This document shows, piece after piece, positions 33,174 to 43,108 of a DNA stretch of 64,000 bases. The position numbers and the translations under genes were made by a program. Every line of letters begins with the position of its first letter. Position 1 is the stretch's first letter. This stretch comes from Legionella saoudiensis (GTDB taxonomy: Bacteria; Pseudomonadota; Gammaproteobacteria; Legionellales; Legionellaceae), in contig NZ_LN901324.1 in the NCBI RefSeq assembly GCF_001465875.1, positions 434,001 through 498,000 of the forward strand. Direction: 5' to 3'. The notes below the pieces were generated by a model. The model saw only the letters and a list, made by a program, of their open reading frames with translations, was not told the origin of the DNA and did not search any database.

Positions 33174-34883
33174 TTATACTTTCTTAAACGGTAAATATCT
33201 TGGCATCCAAAACATATCTTCAATTAATTTCTCTAAATCCGCATCTTGATTCTTTTGAGCATGACCTGAATCGATAGCAGATTGAGCCACCGCAATCGCA
33301 ATTTCTTTAGCAACGGTTTGTGCATCATCTAAAGATGGCAGTAGCGGTAAGAAGCTATCCTTCTTACTTGGAGCAAAACGACATAAGGCTTCTGCTGAGG
33401 CAAGAATCATATCCTCAGTTAGTTTTGATGCATTAACTGCTAATACTCCTAAACCAATACCAGGAAATACTAAGGCATTATTGCATTGCGCGATTTGCAC
33501 CATGCGATTTTGATATTCAACTGCTGGGAATGCGGTTCCTGTTGCGATTAACGCTTTTCCTTGACTCCACGCTAAAATATCTTCAGGTCTGGCCTCACAT
33601 TTTTCATCTGGGTTCGATAATGGGAAAATAATAGGGCGCTCACAAGTTTGCGTCATAATCTCGATAATATCTTGTGAAAAGGCACCCGCTTGCGCAGAAC
33701 AACCAATAAGGATCGTTGGTTTCACATGCCTTACAGTATCTGTAAGGGAAGGATGCTGTTTCTTAGTATTCCATTGAGCAATCTCATTGGGGTCGCGAGC
33801 GTATGGTTTTTGTGCTCCAGTAAGTTCGGCATCGTTATTAAGTAATAAGCCTTGTCTGTCAATTAGCCAAAAACGTTTATACGCTTCTTCCTCACTTAAA
33901 CCTTCGCGTATCATCGCATCGATGATTTGGTCACTAATACCGGTTCCTGCAGAGCCCGCACCAAAAACAACAATGCGTTGATCTTGTAGCTTGGAGCCGG
34001 TGACATTACATGCAGACATAAGCGCAGCTAAAGTAACGGCACCCGTTCCTTGGATGTCATCATTAAAAGTACATAACTCATCTTGGAACTGGTCCAGAAT
34101 ACGGCGCGCATTGCCCCGGCCGAAATCTTCCCAATGTAAAAAGGCATTAGGGAAGTGCTTATGAATGGCTTGTACAAAACTTGCAATAAACTCATCATAA
34201 GCCGCGCCACTAATTCGTGGATGGCGACAACCTAAGTATAAAGGATCATTCAATAAGTCTTGATTGTTGGTGCCTGCATCCAGAAAGACGGGTAGGGTGC
34301 GTACCGGATTAATACCGCCACATAAACAATAAACCATTAATTTAGCCACCGGAATATCCATACCGCCAATTCCTTGATCGCCAATACCTAAAACGCCCTC
34401 ACCATCAGTGACTACAATGACGTCAATTTCAGGATTGGAACGATTGCCAATGATTTCATCAATGAGATTTTTATCTGAATGCGCAATATACAAACCACGT
34501 GGTTGTCTGTATTCATGGCTGAACCGTTTTACCGCAGTGCCTACAATGGGGGTATAAATGGTAGGTAACATTTCACCTAAGTGGCGGTGTAACAATTTAT
34601 AAAATAAGATTTGGTTCTTATCGTGTAAGTTGTTTAAATAAATATTTTGCTGCAGTCTGGTGGTATAGCTGGAGTATTGTAAGTATGCTCGCTTGACCTG
34701 CTCATCTAGAGTTTCCACTCGATGGGGGAGTTTGCCCAATAAACCAAAAGCTCTACGCTCTTCATGAGTAAAGGCTGTTCCTTTATTTAATTGGGGTGTT
34801 GTCAGTAACGGCTTTCCGCACAAAGACGTTTCTAAATATTGCTCTCCAGTCTGTTCATCACGTTGTAATTTGAAATCTAACAT
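33174..34883 (-). CDS. NAD-dependent malic enzyme
   Basis: 569 residues, the long malic enzyme class (SfcA/MaeA type). It converts malate to pyruvate and CO2 with NAD. Motifs: YTPIVGTAVKRFSHEYRQPRG, VVTDGEGVLGIGDQGIGGMDIPVAKL, FEDFGRGN-like HWEDFGRGNARRIL, DDIQGTGAVTLAAL, and the Rossmann GAGSAGTGISD. It feeds pyruvate from amino-acid-derived malate, fitting an organism living on amino acids. The start ATG 34883 follows GTGAGAA. It is convergent with the inhibitor gene and divergent from the lipoprotein gene. Confidence 0.95.
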   Translation of the reverse strand: MLDFKLQRDEQTGEQYLETSLCGKPLLTTPQLNKGTAFTHEERRAFGLLGKLPHRVETLDEQVKRAYLQYSSYTTRLQQNIYLNNLHDKNQILFYKLLHRHLGEMLPTIYTPIVGTAVKRFSHEYRQPRGLYIAHSDKNLIDEIIGNRSNPEIDVIVVTDGEGVLGIGDQGIGGMDIPVAKLMVYCLCGGINPVRTLPVFLDAGTNNQDLLNDPLYLGCRHPRISGAAYDEFIASFVQAIHKHFPNAFLHWEDFGRGNARRILDQFQDELCTFNDDIQGTGAVTLAALMSACNVTGSKLQDQRIVVFGAGSAGTGISDQIIDAMIREGLSEEEAYKRFWLIDRQGLLLNNDAELTGAQKPYARDPNEIAQWNTKKQHPSLTDTVRHVKPTILIGCSAQAGAFSQDIIEIMTQTCERPIIFPLSNPDEKCEARPEDILAWSQGKALIATGTAFPAVEYQNRMVQIAQCNNALVFPGIGLGVLAVNASKLTEDMILASAEALCRFAPSKKDSFLPLLPSLDDAQTVAKEIAIAVAQSAIDSGHAQKNQDADLEKLIEDMFWMPRYLPFKKV

Positions 34884-34964
34884 GTGGAAATTCTCACTAA
34901 GATGGAATTAGGGATTATCTGATGATAATATCGACTTTTTGTAGTTTACATCAAGAGGTTGAGT

Positions 34965-35345
34965 ATGAATAAGTACTTGGTGGCAATATTAGTAATGTTG
35001 GGATTAACATCTTGTATGAAAAAAGATGAACATTATTACCAAACCCATCCCAATGAATTACAACAGGCAATAAAAAGTTGCCCAGAACAACAGCCACAAG
35101 GTATGACCTGTGATCAAATGCAAGAGATTGCCGGAAGAATGAATAGTCTAGCTTATCAATTACAACAAAGTCCGCAAGGTTTTGGTAATAAAATTCTAGC
35201 ATTACAAGAGACTATTGCAGAACAAGAGAAAAAATTAAAAAACGACGCGTCTAACCAAGAATTGCAAACAAGTATTGCTCAAAACCAGCATGATTTGGAA
35301 GAGCATTTAGCTGTTGTTAAATGGTTAGAATCCCCAGCGAGTTAA
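34965..35345 (+). CDS. Small lipoprotein with coiled coil
   Basis: 126 residues from ATG 34965 (AGAGG upstream; an in-frame ATG two codons earlier is less likely). A lipobox LTSC places the lipidated cysteine at about residue 17, so it is an envelope lipoprotein. The mature part has [18 protein letters not shown], loosely like the EexN entry-exclusion lipoprotein pattern, then a Gln/Lys-rich helix ([15 protein letters not shown]) and a hydrophilic end. It precedes surE by two bases and may be co-transcribed. The EexN resemblance is weak. Confidence 0.7.
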   Translation: MNKYLVAILVMLGLTSCMKKDEHYYQTHPNELQQAIKSCPEQQPQGMTCDQMQEIAGRMNSLAYQLQQSPQGFGNKILALQETIAEQEKKLKNDASNQELQTSIAQNQHDLEEHLAVVKWLESPAS

Positions 35346-35347
35346 CG

Positions 35348-36106
35348 ATGAGAGTATTAATAAGCAATGATGATGGGGTTCATGCTCCAGGAATTACTAT
35401 TTTGGCTAGGGAACTCTCCACTTTTGTGGACATCGAGGTAGTTGCCCCTGATAGGAATCGCAGTGGTGCCAGTAATTCCTTAAGCTTGAGCCGACCCTTA
35501 AAAGTAAAACAATTAGAGAATGGTTACTATAGTGTAGAAGGTACACCCACTGATTGCGTACATTTGGCAGTTACAGGCTTTTTAAGCCCAGTTTTTGATA
35601 TGGTTGTTTCTGGAATAAATGACGGAGCAAACTTAGGTGATGATGTTCTTTATTCAGGTACGGTTGCTGCGGCGATGGAGGGACGCTACCTAGGTTTGCC
35701 GGCAATTGCCATGTCTATGGTTGGTGACACAATTAAACATTATGAAACGGGAGCCTGTATTGCCAAGCAATTGGTGAGCAAGTTAAGCACTCATAGTTTG
35801 CCCTCACAAACCATATTGAATGTGAATGTTCCCGATTTACCCCTTGAGCAAATTAAGGGCTTACAAGTTACTCGTTTAGGCACACGTCATGGGGCGCAGC
35901 CTCTAGTGAGAGATCAGGATCCCCGTGGACGCCCTATTTATTGGATTGGATTGCCGGGAGAGGCCGCTGATGCAGGCCCGGGAACAGATTTTTGCGCGGT
36001 GAGAGAAGGGTATGTTTCAATTACCCCGTTACATTTGGATATGACCAATTATAAAATGTTTGATCAATTATCCAGTTGGTTAACTGGGGTTAATTTGGTA
36101 CTTTAA
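35348..36106 (+). CDS. surE: 5'-nucleotidase SurE
   Basis: A phosphatase of nucleoside monophosphates and a stress-survival protein. ATG 35348 gives the standard [15 protein letters not shown] start (253 residues) with the metal site NDDG. Further motifs are [25 protein letters not shown] and [26 protein letters not shown]. An in-frame start at 35321 would overlap the lipoprotein gene and is rejected. The order surE-nlpD-rpoS is conserved in gammaproteobacteria, though pcm, often between, is absent. Confidence 0.95.
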   Translation: MRVLISNDDGVHAPGITILARELSTFVDIEVVAPDRNRSGASNSLSLSRPLKVKQLENGYYSVEGTPTDCVHLAVTGFLSPVFDMVVSGINDGANLGDDVLYSGTVAAAMEGRYLGLPAIAMSMVGDTIKHYETGACIAKQLVSKLSTHSLPSQTILNVNVPDLPLEQIKGLQVTRLGTRHGAQPLVRDQDPRGRPIYWIGLPGEAADAGPGTDFCAVREGYVSITPLHLDMTNYKMFDQLSSWLTGVNLVL

Positions 36107-36166
36107 GTACGTTATCCAAAATGAGGTGCGGATACTCCTATTAAGAGTTCAACCCCTCCTCGGCGT

Positions 36167-36186
36167 TCCGCGGCTTGCCCCGCGGA
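36167..36186. repeat. CCGCGG hairpin between surE and nlpD
   Basis: TCCGCGG (36167-36173), loop CTTGCC, CCGCGGA (36180-36186): a perfect 7-bp GC-rich stem, striking in an AT-rich genome. It has no T-run and lies about 90 bases before nlpD, so it is a mobile-type palindrome or an mRNA leader stem. Confidence 0.5.
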
Positions 36187-36277
36187 GCCCAGTGCAGGAA
36201 TGGGGATAAAACATTCCTTAAGTTTAGAAACATTTGCGGCAGATTTTTTTAATGAAAATATTTGCTTGAGGCAATTC

Positions 36278-37021
36278 ATGATACTAACATTTTGCAAAAG
36301 ATCGTTATGTCTTTTTCTGGCAATCGCGCTTGTGGGCTGTGGGTCCAATTTAGCCCCTGTAACTGAGTCAAAATGGCGGCCATATTCCAGACATCAAGGA
36401 ACACATATTGTACAACGTGGAGAAACACTTTTTGCCATCGCCTTTCGTTATGATACTGATTATCGCAGCTTGGCGCGATTAAATCGTATTCCGCCACCTT
36501 ATTCTTTAAGAGTAGGACAGGTTTTAAATGTGCGAGGAGTGGCTCGTCGAGCGCCTGTACAAAGGCATATAGCACAATTTAAACAATATCGGCCTAGAGC
36601 AATTTCTGCCCCCCAAATAGTTCATTCACCTACACGGCGCTATGCTCGATCTGCTTCGGGATGGTTATGGCCAGTAAGTGGACGTGTAGTTACTACTTTT
36701 ATTCCAAGTCAGGGTAAAAAAGGCATAAATATTGCTTGTAAGTCTGGGGAAAAAGTTATTGCCGCTTCAAGTGGTACAGTAGCTTATGCTGGAAGTGGTT
36801 TGTCAGGATATGGAAATTTAATTATTATAAAGCATAACAATGAGTTTTTAACCGCTTATGGCAATAATGCGCGAATTATGGTTTCAGAAGGACAACATGT
36901 GAATGCCGGGCAAGTAATTGCCGTTGCCGGAATCATTGATCGTAAGTACACAGGTGTACATTTTGAAATCAGAAAAGCGGGTGTTCCTGTCAACCCATTG
37001 AATTATTTACAAAAAGGTTGA
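36278..37021 (+). CDS. nlpD: Lipoprotein NlpD (LysM + degenerate M23)
   Basis: 247 residues from ATG 36278 (TTGAGG upstream; an earlier in-frame start at 36200 is not preferred). Lipobox LVGC makes Cys21 the lipid site. A LysM domain follows (HIVQRGETLFAIAFRYDTDYRSLARLN, about 42-86), then an Arg-rich linker and a LytM/M23 domain (GKKGINIACKSGEKVIAASSG to VHFEIRKAGVPVNPLNYL). Positions that hold zinc histidines in active M23 enzymes are Asn/Ala/Val here (GINIA, AYGNN, GVHFEIR). It is therefore probably an amidase activator for daughter-cell separation rather than a protease. Located just before rpoS. Confidence 0.93.
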   Translation: MILTFCKRSLCLFLAIALVGCGSNLAPVTESKWRPYSRHQGTHIVQRGETLFAIAFRYDTDYRSLARLNRIPPPYSLRVGQVLNVRGVARRAPVQRHIAQFKQYRPRAISAPQIVHSPTRRYARSASGWLWPVSGRVVTTFIPSQGKKGINIACKSGEKVIAASSGTVAYAGSGLSGYGNLIIIKHNNEFLTAYGNNARIMVSEGQHVNAGQVIAVAGIIDRKYTGVHFEIRKAGVPVNPLNYLQKG

Positions 37022-37159
37022 CATTTAATGAGTGGTTGTAGCAACAATAGAGGTACTATATGGTTGCAGCTCGTCATGTTGTAAGGGATTTCGTGATGGG
37101 ATGACTACCTGAAAAAGGTGTAAATTCTAGAAACACGGCTAAACATACAGGGTGAAATC

Positions 37160-38191
37160 ATGCAAAATGACGATGAGTCAATTAAAGATACGGAATTTAA
37201 GGATGAAGAATTGTCTGAGATAAGTACAGACGATGAGACATTCTTAATGGATGATGATGATTTTGAGGTCCTCACGGAAAAGGATGAGGAAGAATCTGAG
37301 TTACCTGATTTTTCGGATGATGCTGCTTTTCCTACTTTTAGTCGCGGCAAAAATGCCATAAAAATGATGGATGCAACTCAATTGTATTTGAGTGAAATAG
37401 GATTCTCTCCTTTATTAAGTGCTGAAGAAGAAGTTCATTATGCAACGCTTGCTTTAAAAGGTGATGTGGCAGCGCGTAAAAAGATGATTGAATCAAACTT
37501 ACGTTTGGTTGTTAAAATTTCTCGGCGTTACCTTAACCGGGGGCTTCCTTTACTTGATTTAATTGAAGAAGGGAATTTGGGTTTAATGAAATCAGTTGAA
37601 AAATTTGACCCAAACCGTGGTTTTAGATTCTCAACCTATGCTACGTGGTGGATTCGACAAACGATCGAACGTGCGATTATGAATCAAACCAGAACGATAC
37701 GCTTGCCTATCCATGTAGTTAAAGAGCTTAATGTATATCTGCGAGCGGCACGCCAGCTTACCCAAAAGCTTGATCATGAGCCTTCTCCGGAAGAAATTGC
37801 GGAAATGGTAGATAAGCCTTTGGAAGATGTGCAAAAACTCCTGGGTTTGAATGATAAAGTCGCTTCTGTTGATACGCCTATAGGCTTTGATGAAAACAAA
37901 TCTTTGCTAGATACTATTGCCGATGAAAATAGTGTGAATCCAGCAGAATTGTTGACTAATGAGAACCTACGCCTTCACATTGAGTCGCTTTTAGATAAAT
38001 TAACTGAAAACCAACAACAAGTTATTGCTCGACGTTTTGGTTTACGTGGTTTTGAAAAAGCAACTCTTGAGGATGTGGGCAAAGAGATCGACCTTACTCG
38101 TGAGCGTGTACGCCAAATTCAAGTGGAAGCATTAAAAACGCTACGTGGTTTGTTAGAAAAAGTAGGGTTAACCCAAGAAGATCTATTTTAA
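37160..38191 (+). CDS. rpoS: Stationary-phase sigma factor RpoS
   Basis: 343 residues. A long acidic N-terminus (about 1-60) is followed by sigma region 1.2 ([16 protein letters not shown]), region 2 ([23 protein letters not shown] and [20 protein letters not shown]), region 3 and region 4 ([21 protein letters not shown]). In Legionella RpoS governs transmissive-phase traits and effector expression (family knowledge). The 138-base gap from nlpD and probable promoters inside nlpD may drive it. It ends in a strong terminator. Confidence 0.96.
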   Translation: MQNDDESIKDTEFKDEELSEISTDDETFLMDDDDFEVLTEKDEEESELPDFSDDAAFPTFSRGKNAIKMMDATQLYLSEIGFSPLLSAEEEVHYATLALKGDVAARKKMIESNLRLVVKISRRYLNRGLPLLDLIEEGNLGLMKSVEKFDPNRGFRFSTYATWWIRQTIERAIMNQTRTIRLPIHVVKELNVYLRAARQLTQKLDHEPSPEEIAEMVDKPLEDVQKLLGLNDKVASVDTPIGFDENKSLLDTIADENSVNPAELLTNENLRLHIESLLDKLTENQQQVIARRFGLRGFEKATLEDVGKEIDLTRERVRQIQVEALKTLRGLLEKVGLTQEDLF

Positions 38192-38195
38192 ATAA

Positions 38196-38220
38196 GCCTG
38201 GTTGCTTGCAACCAGGTTTT
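38196..38220 (+). terminator. Terminator after rpoS (CCTGGTTGC family)
   Basis: CCTGGTTGC (38197-38205), TT, GCAACCAGG (38208-38216), TTTT: identical to the terminator after lysS. Confidence 0.9.
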
Positions 38221-38333
38221 GCTGAAACGTCAACCAAATCAAACTTGATCATAAATTTTCTCAGGGGAATGTGGCTGGGTTAAAAGCCCAACCACCTCGA
38301 GTCATCTAAAAACTGCGCGATGTAAGAAAATTA

Positions 38334-39584
38334 TTAAAGCTTAAAAGTCGGCTTTAAACCTTGCCAGCAATCAGCATAATTCCTTTGCCGCTCTGGAGCC
38401 TCCATTGCTTGCTCAGAAATTTGCCAGATATCACGGGTTTCAAACATAAAGGCTAAAGTATTTAAATAAGCCTCTGGCTCTAGTTTTTTTGCTGTCGCTG
38501 CTTCATAACTTACTTGATCAGGGCCATGCGGAGTCATGCAATTATGAATGCTCACGCCACCAGGCACAAAACCTTCCTTTTTTGCATCATATTCACCACG
38601 GATTAGTCCCATCAATTCATTCATGTAGTTGCGGTGGTAGTAAGGTGGTCTAAAGGTATGCTCTGCAACCATCCAGCGGGGAGGAAAAATAACAAAATCG
38701 AGGTTAGCAACCCCCGGAGTATCACTCTCTGAGGTAAGCACGGTAAAAATAGAAGGGTCTGGATGATCAAAGCTTACCGTATTAATGGTATTAAATAGGC
38801 TCAAATCATAGCAATAGGGTGCATAATTCCCATGCCAGGCCACTACATTAAGTGGCGAATGAGCACAGGTGGCAGCCCACAGTTTGTCCTGATGCTTGCA
38901 AATTAAGGTAACTTGCTGGCTTTGTTGCTCATAAGCAGCAGTCGGGTACTTAAAATGACGCGGATTCGCTAAGCCATTAGAGCCGATAAGTCCTAATTGC
39001 GGTAGGGTTAAGGGATTACCGGCATTTTCGCATAGATAACCTCTGGTTTCTTTACTGACGAGCTCGACTTTAAACTTAACCCCACGAGGAATTACTGCAA
39101 TCATCCCTGGACATATATTTAACTTACCAAATTCAGTATGCAGGTTAATTTCTCCTGCGTAGGGTACGAATAATAATTCGCCATCATTATTAGCAAAATA
39201 AGTATGCTGCATGGAACGATTGCATTGATAGAGATAGGTTTTTACGAAATGGCTTCCCGCAAGGTGAAATAAGCCCTCAATAAAATCACATTCATTATTT
39301 GCATTGGCCATGGGTGACCAGCGTAGCGGATTAGGAGATTGCTCCGGGTGGTAAGGTTTTACAATTTCTTTTTTATAAGGCTCATAATTTCCTTGAACCA
39401 CAGAAGGTAGAATGCGGTAAAGCCAACTATGCTGATTCAAGTGGCGAGGGCGGGTAAACGAGGTGCCACTTAATTGCTCTGCATAAAGACCTAAGTTACA
39501 GTGTTGCGGAGAATTTTGGTTACTTGGTAATGCTCCTGAGACCGCCTCGCTTTGATGGTAATTGCCAAAACCTTGCAGATACAC
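38334..39584 (-). CDS. hmgA: Homogentisate 1,2-dioxygenase
   Basis: HmgA opens the ring of homogentisate in tyrosine/phenylalanine breakdown; loss or low activity lets homogentisate polymerise to pyomelanin, a Legionella pigment. 416 residues, beginning at GTG 39584 with AAGGAG eight bases ahead. Metal and active-site region: [27 protein letters not shown] and the following CMTPHGPD. The N-terminal half has the family segment [12 protein letters not shown] and NPLRWSPM. It is a single gene here; hpd, phhA and fahA are elsewhere. Confidence 0.96.
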   Translation of the reverse strand: MYLQGFGNYHQSEAVSGALPSNQNSPQHCNLGLYAEQLSGTSFTRPRHLNQHSWLYRILPSVVQGNYEPYKKEIVKPYHPEQSPNPLRWSPMANANNECDFIEGLFHLAGSHFVKTYLYQCNRSMQHTYFANNDGELLFVPYAGEINLHTEFGKLNICPGMIAVIPRGVKFKVELVSKETRGYLCENAGNPLTLPQLGLIGSNGLANPRHFKYPTAAYEQQSQQVTLICKHQDKLWAATCAHSPLNVVAWHGNYAPYCYDLSLFNTINTVSFDHPDPSIFTVLTSESDTPGVANLDFVIFPPRWMVAEHTFRPPYYHRNYMNELMGLIRGEYDAKKEGFVPGGVSIHNCMTPHGPDQVSYEAATAKKLEPEAYLNTLAFMFETRDIWQISEQAMEAPERQRNYADCWQGLKPTFKL

Positions 39585-39644
39585 TGTTTATCTCCTTATA
39601 TAATCTATTAGTGGTTAGTGTGCCATGAAACCCGGAAATTTTAT

Positions 39645-39676
39645 AGCCCGTATTTGAGGAAGTCATAATACGGGAA
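39645..39676. repeat. TAGCCCGTATTA hairpin, copy 2
   Basis: CCCGTATT (39647-39654) and AATACGGG (39667-39674), arms separated by 12 bases, located between the divergent hmgA and yebC starts. This is a more diverged copy than the others. Confidence 0.65.
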
Positions 39677-39789
39677 GTCATGGTAAAAATGGCTGTATTA
39701 CAAGGCACATTATCTAACTTAAGGATGAAGATTTTTAATAACAGAGAATGTATAATCGAACATATATTTAATTCGAGTTAGAGGTTGGT

Positions 39790-40533
39790 ATGGCAGGTCA
39801 TAGTAAGTGGGCAAATATTAAATTCCGCAAAGGCGTTCAAGATGCTAAGCGAGGCAAAATATTTACAAAATTGATTCGCGAAATTACTGTAGCAGCACGT
39901 ATGGGGGGAGCTGATGAGTCTTCTAATCCCAGATTACGTGATGCGGTTAAAAAGGCACTTGCTGCGAATATGAAGCGCGACACAATTGACAATGCAATTA
40001 AACGCGGAGTTGGAGGGCTTGATGGCGAGGCAATGGTTGCTATGCGCTACGAAGGTTATGGGCCTGGTGGTGTTGCTGTATTAGTGGATTGTTTATCTGA
40101 TAATAAAAACCGTACGGTTTCTGAGGTGCGCCATGCATTTACTAAAAATGGGGGGAATTTAGGAACGGATGGTTCGGTAGCTTATTTATTCACCAATCAG
40201 GGTGAAATTCTTATGGCCCCCGGTGTATCTGAAGACCAAGTGATGGAAGTTGCGATTGATGCTGGGGCTGATGATGTTTCAGTTGAAGACGGACAAATTG
40301 AAGTAATCACCCCAGTTGAAGCTTATCATAGCGTATTAAATGCGCTGAGTGAGGCTAATTTGGCTGTAGAGCAATCTCAGCTAACGATGCGTGCCCAAAC
40401 TTTAGTACCCATTGATGATGAATCTGCAGAAAGTTTGATGAAAATGATCGACATGCTGGAAGACTTGGATGATGTTCAGGAAGTTTATAGTAATGCTGAA
40501 TTCTCCGAAAAACTTTTAGAATCAATGAGCTAA
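39790..40533 (+). CDS. yebC: YebC/TACO1 family translation factor
   Basis: 247 residues. The N-terminal signature [20 protein letters not shown] is exact for the family, followed by [14 protein letters not shown] and the C-terminal alpha/beta half ([17 protein letters not shown]). Members were named transcription regulators, but recent work points to relief of ribosome stalling at proline runs. It sits upstream of ruvC with a one-base overlap, a conserved arrangement. Confidence 0.96.
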   Translation: MAGHSKWANIKFRKGVQDAKRGKIFTKLIREITVAARMGGADESSNPRLRDAVKKALAANMKRDTIDNAIKRGVGGLDGEAMVAMRYEGYGPGGVAVLVDCLSDNKNRTVSEVRHAFTKNGGNLGTDGSVAYLFTNQGEILMAPGVSEDQVMEVAIDAGADDVSVEDGQIEVITPVEAYHSVLNALSEANLAVEQSQLTMRAQTLVPIDDESAESLMKMIDMLEDLDDVQEVYSNAEFSEKLLESMS

Positions 40534-41054
40534 TGACAGTTATTCTAGGAATTGATCCGGGCTCACGAGTTACTGGTTATGGTTTAATCAGGCATGTAGG
40601 CCAGAAGATAGAATACATAGATAGCGGGTGTATACGTACGACTCCTAATGGGGAGTTAAGCGAAAAGCTATTACAAATCTATGATGGCATTTGCCAACTG
40701 ATGGATCATTACACCCCTGAAGAGGTCGCGATCGAGCAAGTTTTTATGCACCAAAACCCTAATTCAGCTTTGAAGTTAGGTCATGCACGAGGGGTTGCTA
40801 TGGTTGCAGCCGCCTCACATCGTGTAAAGGTTAGCGAATATTCTGCACGTGAAATTAAACAAACCGTAGTTGGCTATGGTGCTGCTGAGAAAGCTCAAGT
40901 AGGGCACATGGTGGTAAGTTTGTTGATGTTAAATAAAGCGCCGCAAACCGATGCCGCTGATGCTTTGGCAATTGCCATATGCCATAGCCGCATGCGGAAT
41001 TTATCTGCAATTATAGGCAAAACTGGTGTTAGTTTAAGGAGAAGAAGACGATGA
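40533..41054 (+). CDS. ruvC: Holliday-junction resolvase RuvC
   Basis: 173 residues. Catalytic acidic residues match the E. coli set: Asp8 (ILGIDPGS), Glu68 (AIEQVF), Asp140 and Asp143 ([10 protein letters not shown]). It cuts four-way junctions together with RuvAB. The start overlaps the yebC stop by one base and the stop overlaps ruvA (ATGA), so the three are coupled. The C-terminus is basic (RRRR). Confidence 0.96.
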   Translation: MTVILGIDPGSRVTGYGLIRHVGQKIEYIDSGCIRTTPNGELSEKLLQIYDGICQLMDHYTPEEVAIEQVFMHQNPNSALKLGHARGVAMVAAASHRVKVSEYSAREIKQTVVGYGAAEKAQVGHMVVSLLMLNKAPQTDAADALAIAICHSRMRNLSAIIGKTGVSLRRRRR

Positions 41055-41650
41055 TTGGATGGCTTGATGGCCAGATAGTTGATAAACATCAACCTGGAAA
41101 ATTAGTAGTGAATGTCCAGGGGGTCGGCTATGACGTGGAAACTTCATTAAATACCTTTTTCCAGTTGGATAGCCTAAAGGGCTCTGTAGGTCTGCATATT
41201 CACACCGTTGTTCGTGAAGATGCACTGCTATTGTATGGTTTTTTAGATAAGCAAGAACGAGCATTGTTTCGTGCGTTAATTAAAGTAAATGGTGTAGGGC
41301 CAAAAATGGCGATGGCTATTCTTTCTAGCACTACTCCTAATGAATTTATTCAATGCATTAAGCAAGAAAATGCGGCTTTTCTAACCAAATTACCAGGTAT
41401 TGGCAAAAAGACTGCTGAGCGTTTGGTTGTGGAAATGCGTGACAGTATTAAGCAATTCACGGATTCACCAGCCGATGCTTTGTCGATGCCAGTAAGTATC
41501 ATCCGTGGCCAGGATGAAGCAGTTAGTGCATTAGAAGCTTTGGGATACAAACCTCAAGAGGCTTTAAAAGCAGTAAACAAGGTTGATGACGGAGCTAAGA
41601 GTTGTGAACAATTGATTCGTGAGGCTCTGCAGATTTTGGCGGCACGTTAG
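41051..41650 (+). CDS. ruvA: Holliday-junction DNA-binding protein RuvA
   Basis: 199 residues. Domain I is an OB fold ([20 protein letters not shown]), domain II has the helix-hairpin-helix pair ([13 protein letters not shown] and [16 protein letters not shown]), domain III is the RuvB-contacting helical end ([19 protein letters not shown]). RuvA normally pairs with ruvB, which is not next here: the next genes are on the opposite strand. Confidence 0.96.
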   Translation: MIGWLDGQIVDKHQPGKLVVNVQGVGYDVETSLNTFFQLDSLKGSVGLHIHTVVREDALLLYGFLDKQERALFRALIKVNGVGPKMAMAILSSTTPNEFIQCIKQENAAFLTKLPGIGKKTAERLVVEMRDSIKQFTDSPADALSMPVSIIRGQDEAVSALEALGYKPQEALKAVNKVDDGAKSCEQLIREALQILAAR

Positions 41651-41663
41651 AATTCTTCCGCGG

Positions 41664-41683
41664 ACGAGGGCATCAGCTCTCGT
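41664..41683. terminator. Hairpin between ruvA and pmrB (convergent)
   Basis: ACGAGGGC (41664-41671), loop ATCA, GCTCTCGT (41676-41683): an 8-bp stem with one G-T pair between convergent stops. It lacks a clear T-run, so termination is a guess from position. Confidence 0.45.
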
Positions 41684-41686
41684 GCA

Positions 41687-43108
41687 CTAGACATGTTTAT
41701 TATCATCGCCGAGAGGCAAAAATACACGAACAATAAGTCCAGTTCCAGTTTGTGGTGCGTCTAGTTCAACTCGGCCGTTATGTAGTTGACAAATTTGCTG
41801 AACAATACCAAGCCCCAAGCCACTTCCCGGACTTTTATTACCTAAGATACGGAAGAATCGCTCAAAAACACGGGCACGTAGTTCCGCGGGAATGCCAGGA
41901 CCATTATCACAAACTTCCAACATTACTTCATGTTGTTGTTTAGAAAGACGTACAACAATATGTCCTCCCTCATTACAATAGCGAATTGCATTATCTACTA
42001 GATTACGAATCAATATGCCTAGAGCGGTTGAATTTCCATGAATAGCAAGGCTCTCAGCATTAGTTTCAAACTCCAAATCAATTTGTTTTTCTACAGCTGA
42101 TGGGGCAAGCATTGCTAAAGTTTCCCGAGCCAAACGGCTAAGATTTACTTCATCCATTCCATCCATATGTGCGGCTTCAGGCACCAAGCGACTCATGGTG
42201 AGTAATTGTTGAACCACATGAGTGCTGCGGTTTACACTGGCAATTAATTTTTGCAAGGCTTGGTTTTTTTCTTCGATGTTATTTGTATGTAAGGCAACTT
42301 GGGCTTGAGTTTTCAACGCAGCAAGAGGAGTTCGTAATTCATGAGCTGCATCTGCCGCAAAACGTTTTTCTCGCTCAAATCCTTCTTTTAGCCTAAAAAA
42401 TAGCTTGTTTAATTCATCGATAACCGGTTTTATTTCTTCAGGAACCTCCTGTAAATCAACAGGCTCCAAATGGCTTGGTGCACGGTTTGCTACTTCCTCA
42501 GCAACTTTATCAAGACTATCTAAACCCCGCCCGATAATAATCCAAATTAACAATCCTGAGAGAGGAAACGTGAGTAACATAATGTAAAGATCATCTTGGG
42601 CGATACGATGTCCTAATTCATTTCGTGTATCATAACGTTCGGCTAAAACAGTACGTACCCCGGCTTTTGCATTATAAGTAGTAAATACACGCCAATCTTG
42701 ATCGGCAATTTTTTTATCACTAAACCCATCAATTTCTGAAGCAAGAGGAATTTTAGGCGCCGTGGAGGAATGCAATAATAATTTTCCACCATTGGTCCAA
42801 ACTTGAAAATTAAATTTATCCATATAATTTTCTGGTGGCTCATCATTTAAAAATCTTTTTTGGTAAAAGTTATCTACCTTTTGGGGAATAGTTTCTAGCG
42901 CTTCTTGAATTTTTACGAGAGGGCGTTGGTGGAGGTCATCACCCAACAAAGCTTGATACGATAATGCAGAAACAGCCATTAACGTATCTAAGTGATCTTG
43001 AATGTCTTTTTGATCAAGATAATAGTTTCCAATGGCCGTTAAAGTTGTGGTAATCGTTATAGCCAACAGCAAGTTGAATAATAAAAACTTTCGTATAGAC
43101 GACTTCAC
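41687..43108 (-). CDS. pmrB: Sensor histidine kinase PmrB-like
   Basis: 473 residues, start GTG 43108 overlapping the pmrA stop (GTGA). Two membrane helices (about 7-27 and 175-193) bracket a periplasmic sensor of about 145 residues. A HAMP-like linker leads to the H-box ADAAHELRTPLAAL (His256), then the N-box LVDNAIRY, G1 DNGPGIP and G2 GSGLGLGI. It partners the response regulator next to it. In L. pneumophila the adjacent PmrA/PmrB pair controls many Dot/Icm effector genes; gene context here matches (yebC-ruvCA nearby). The signal sensed is unknown. Confidence 0.9.
   Translation of the reverse strand: MKSSIRKFLLFNLLLAITITTTLTAIGNYYLDQKDIQDHLDTLMAVSALSYQALLGDDLHQRPLVKIQEALETIPQKVDNFYQKRFLNDEPPENYMDKFNFQVWTNGGKLLLHSSTAPKIPLASEIDGFSDKKIADQDWRVFTTYNAKAGVRTVLAERYDTRNELGHRIAQDDLYIMLLTFPLSGLLIWIIIGRGLDSLDKVAEEVANRAPSHLEPVDLQEVPEEIKPVIDELNKLFFRLKEGFEREKRFAADAAHELRTPLAALKTQAQVALHTNNIEEKNQALQKLIASVNRSTHVVQQLLTMSRLVPEAAHMDGMDEVNLSRLARETLAMLAPSAVEKQIDLEFETNAESLAIHGNSTALGILIRNLVDNAIRYCNEGGHIVVRLSKQQHEVMLEVCDNGPGIPAELRARVFERFFRILGNKSPGSGLGLGIVQQICQLHNGRVELDAPQTGTGLIVRVFLPLGDDNKHV

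Noticed and set aside
36200-36277. N-terminal extension of nlpD
   Set aside because: It would place the lipoprotein signal peptide internally.
37105-37359. Ser-rich minus-strand frame inside rpoS
   Set aside because: It is the shadow of the acidic N-terminal codons of rpoS.
35348-38191. Missing pcm between surE and nlpD taken as a deletion
   Set aside because: surE-nlpD-rpoS without pcm also occurs in related genomes, so it is not by itself evidence of deletion.
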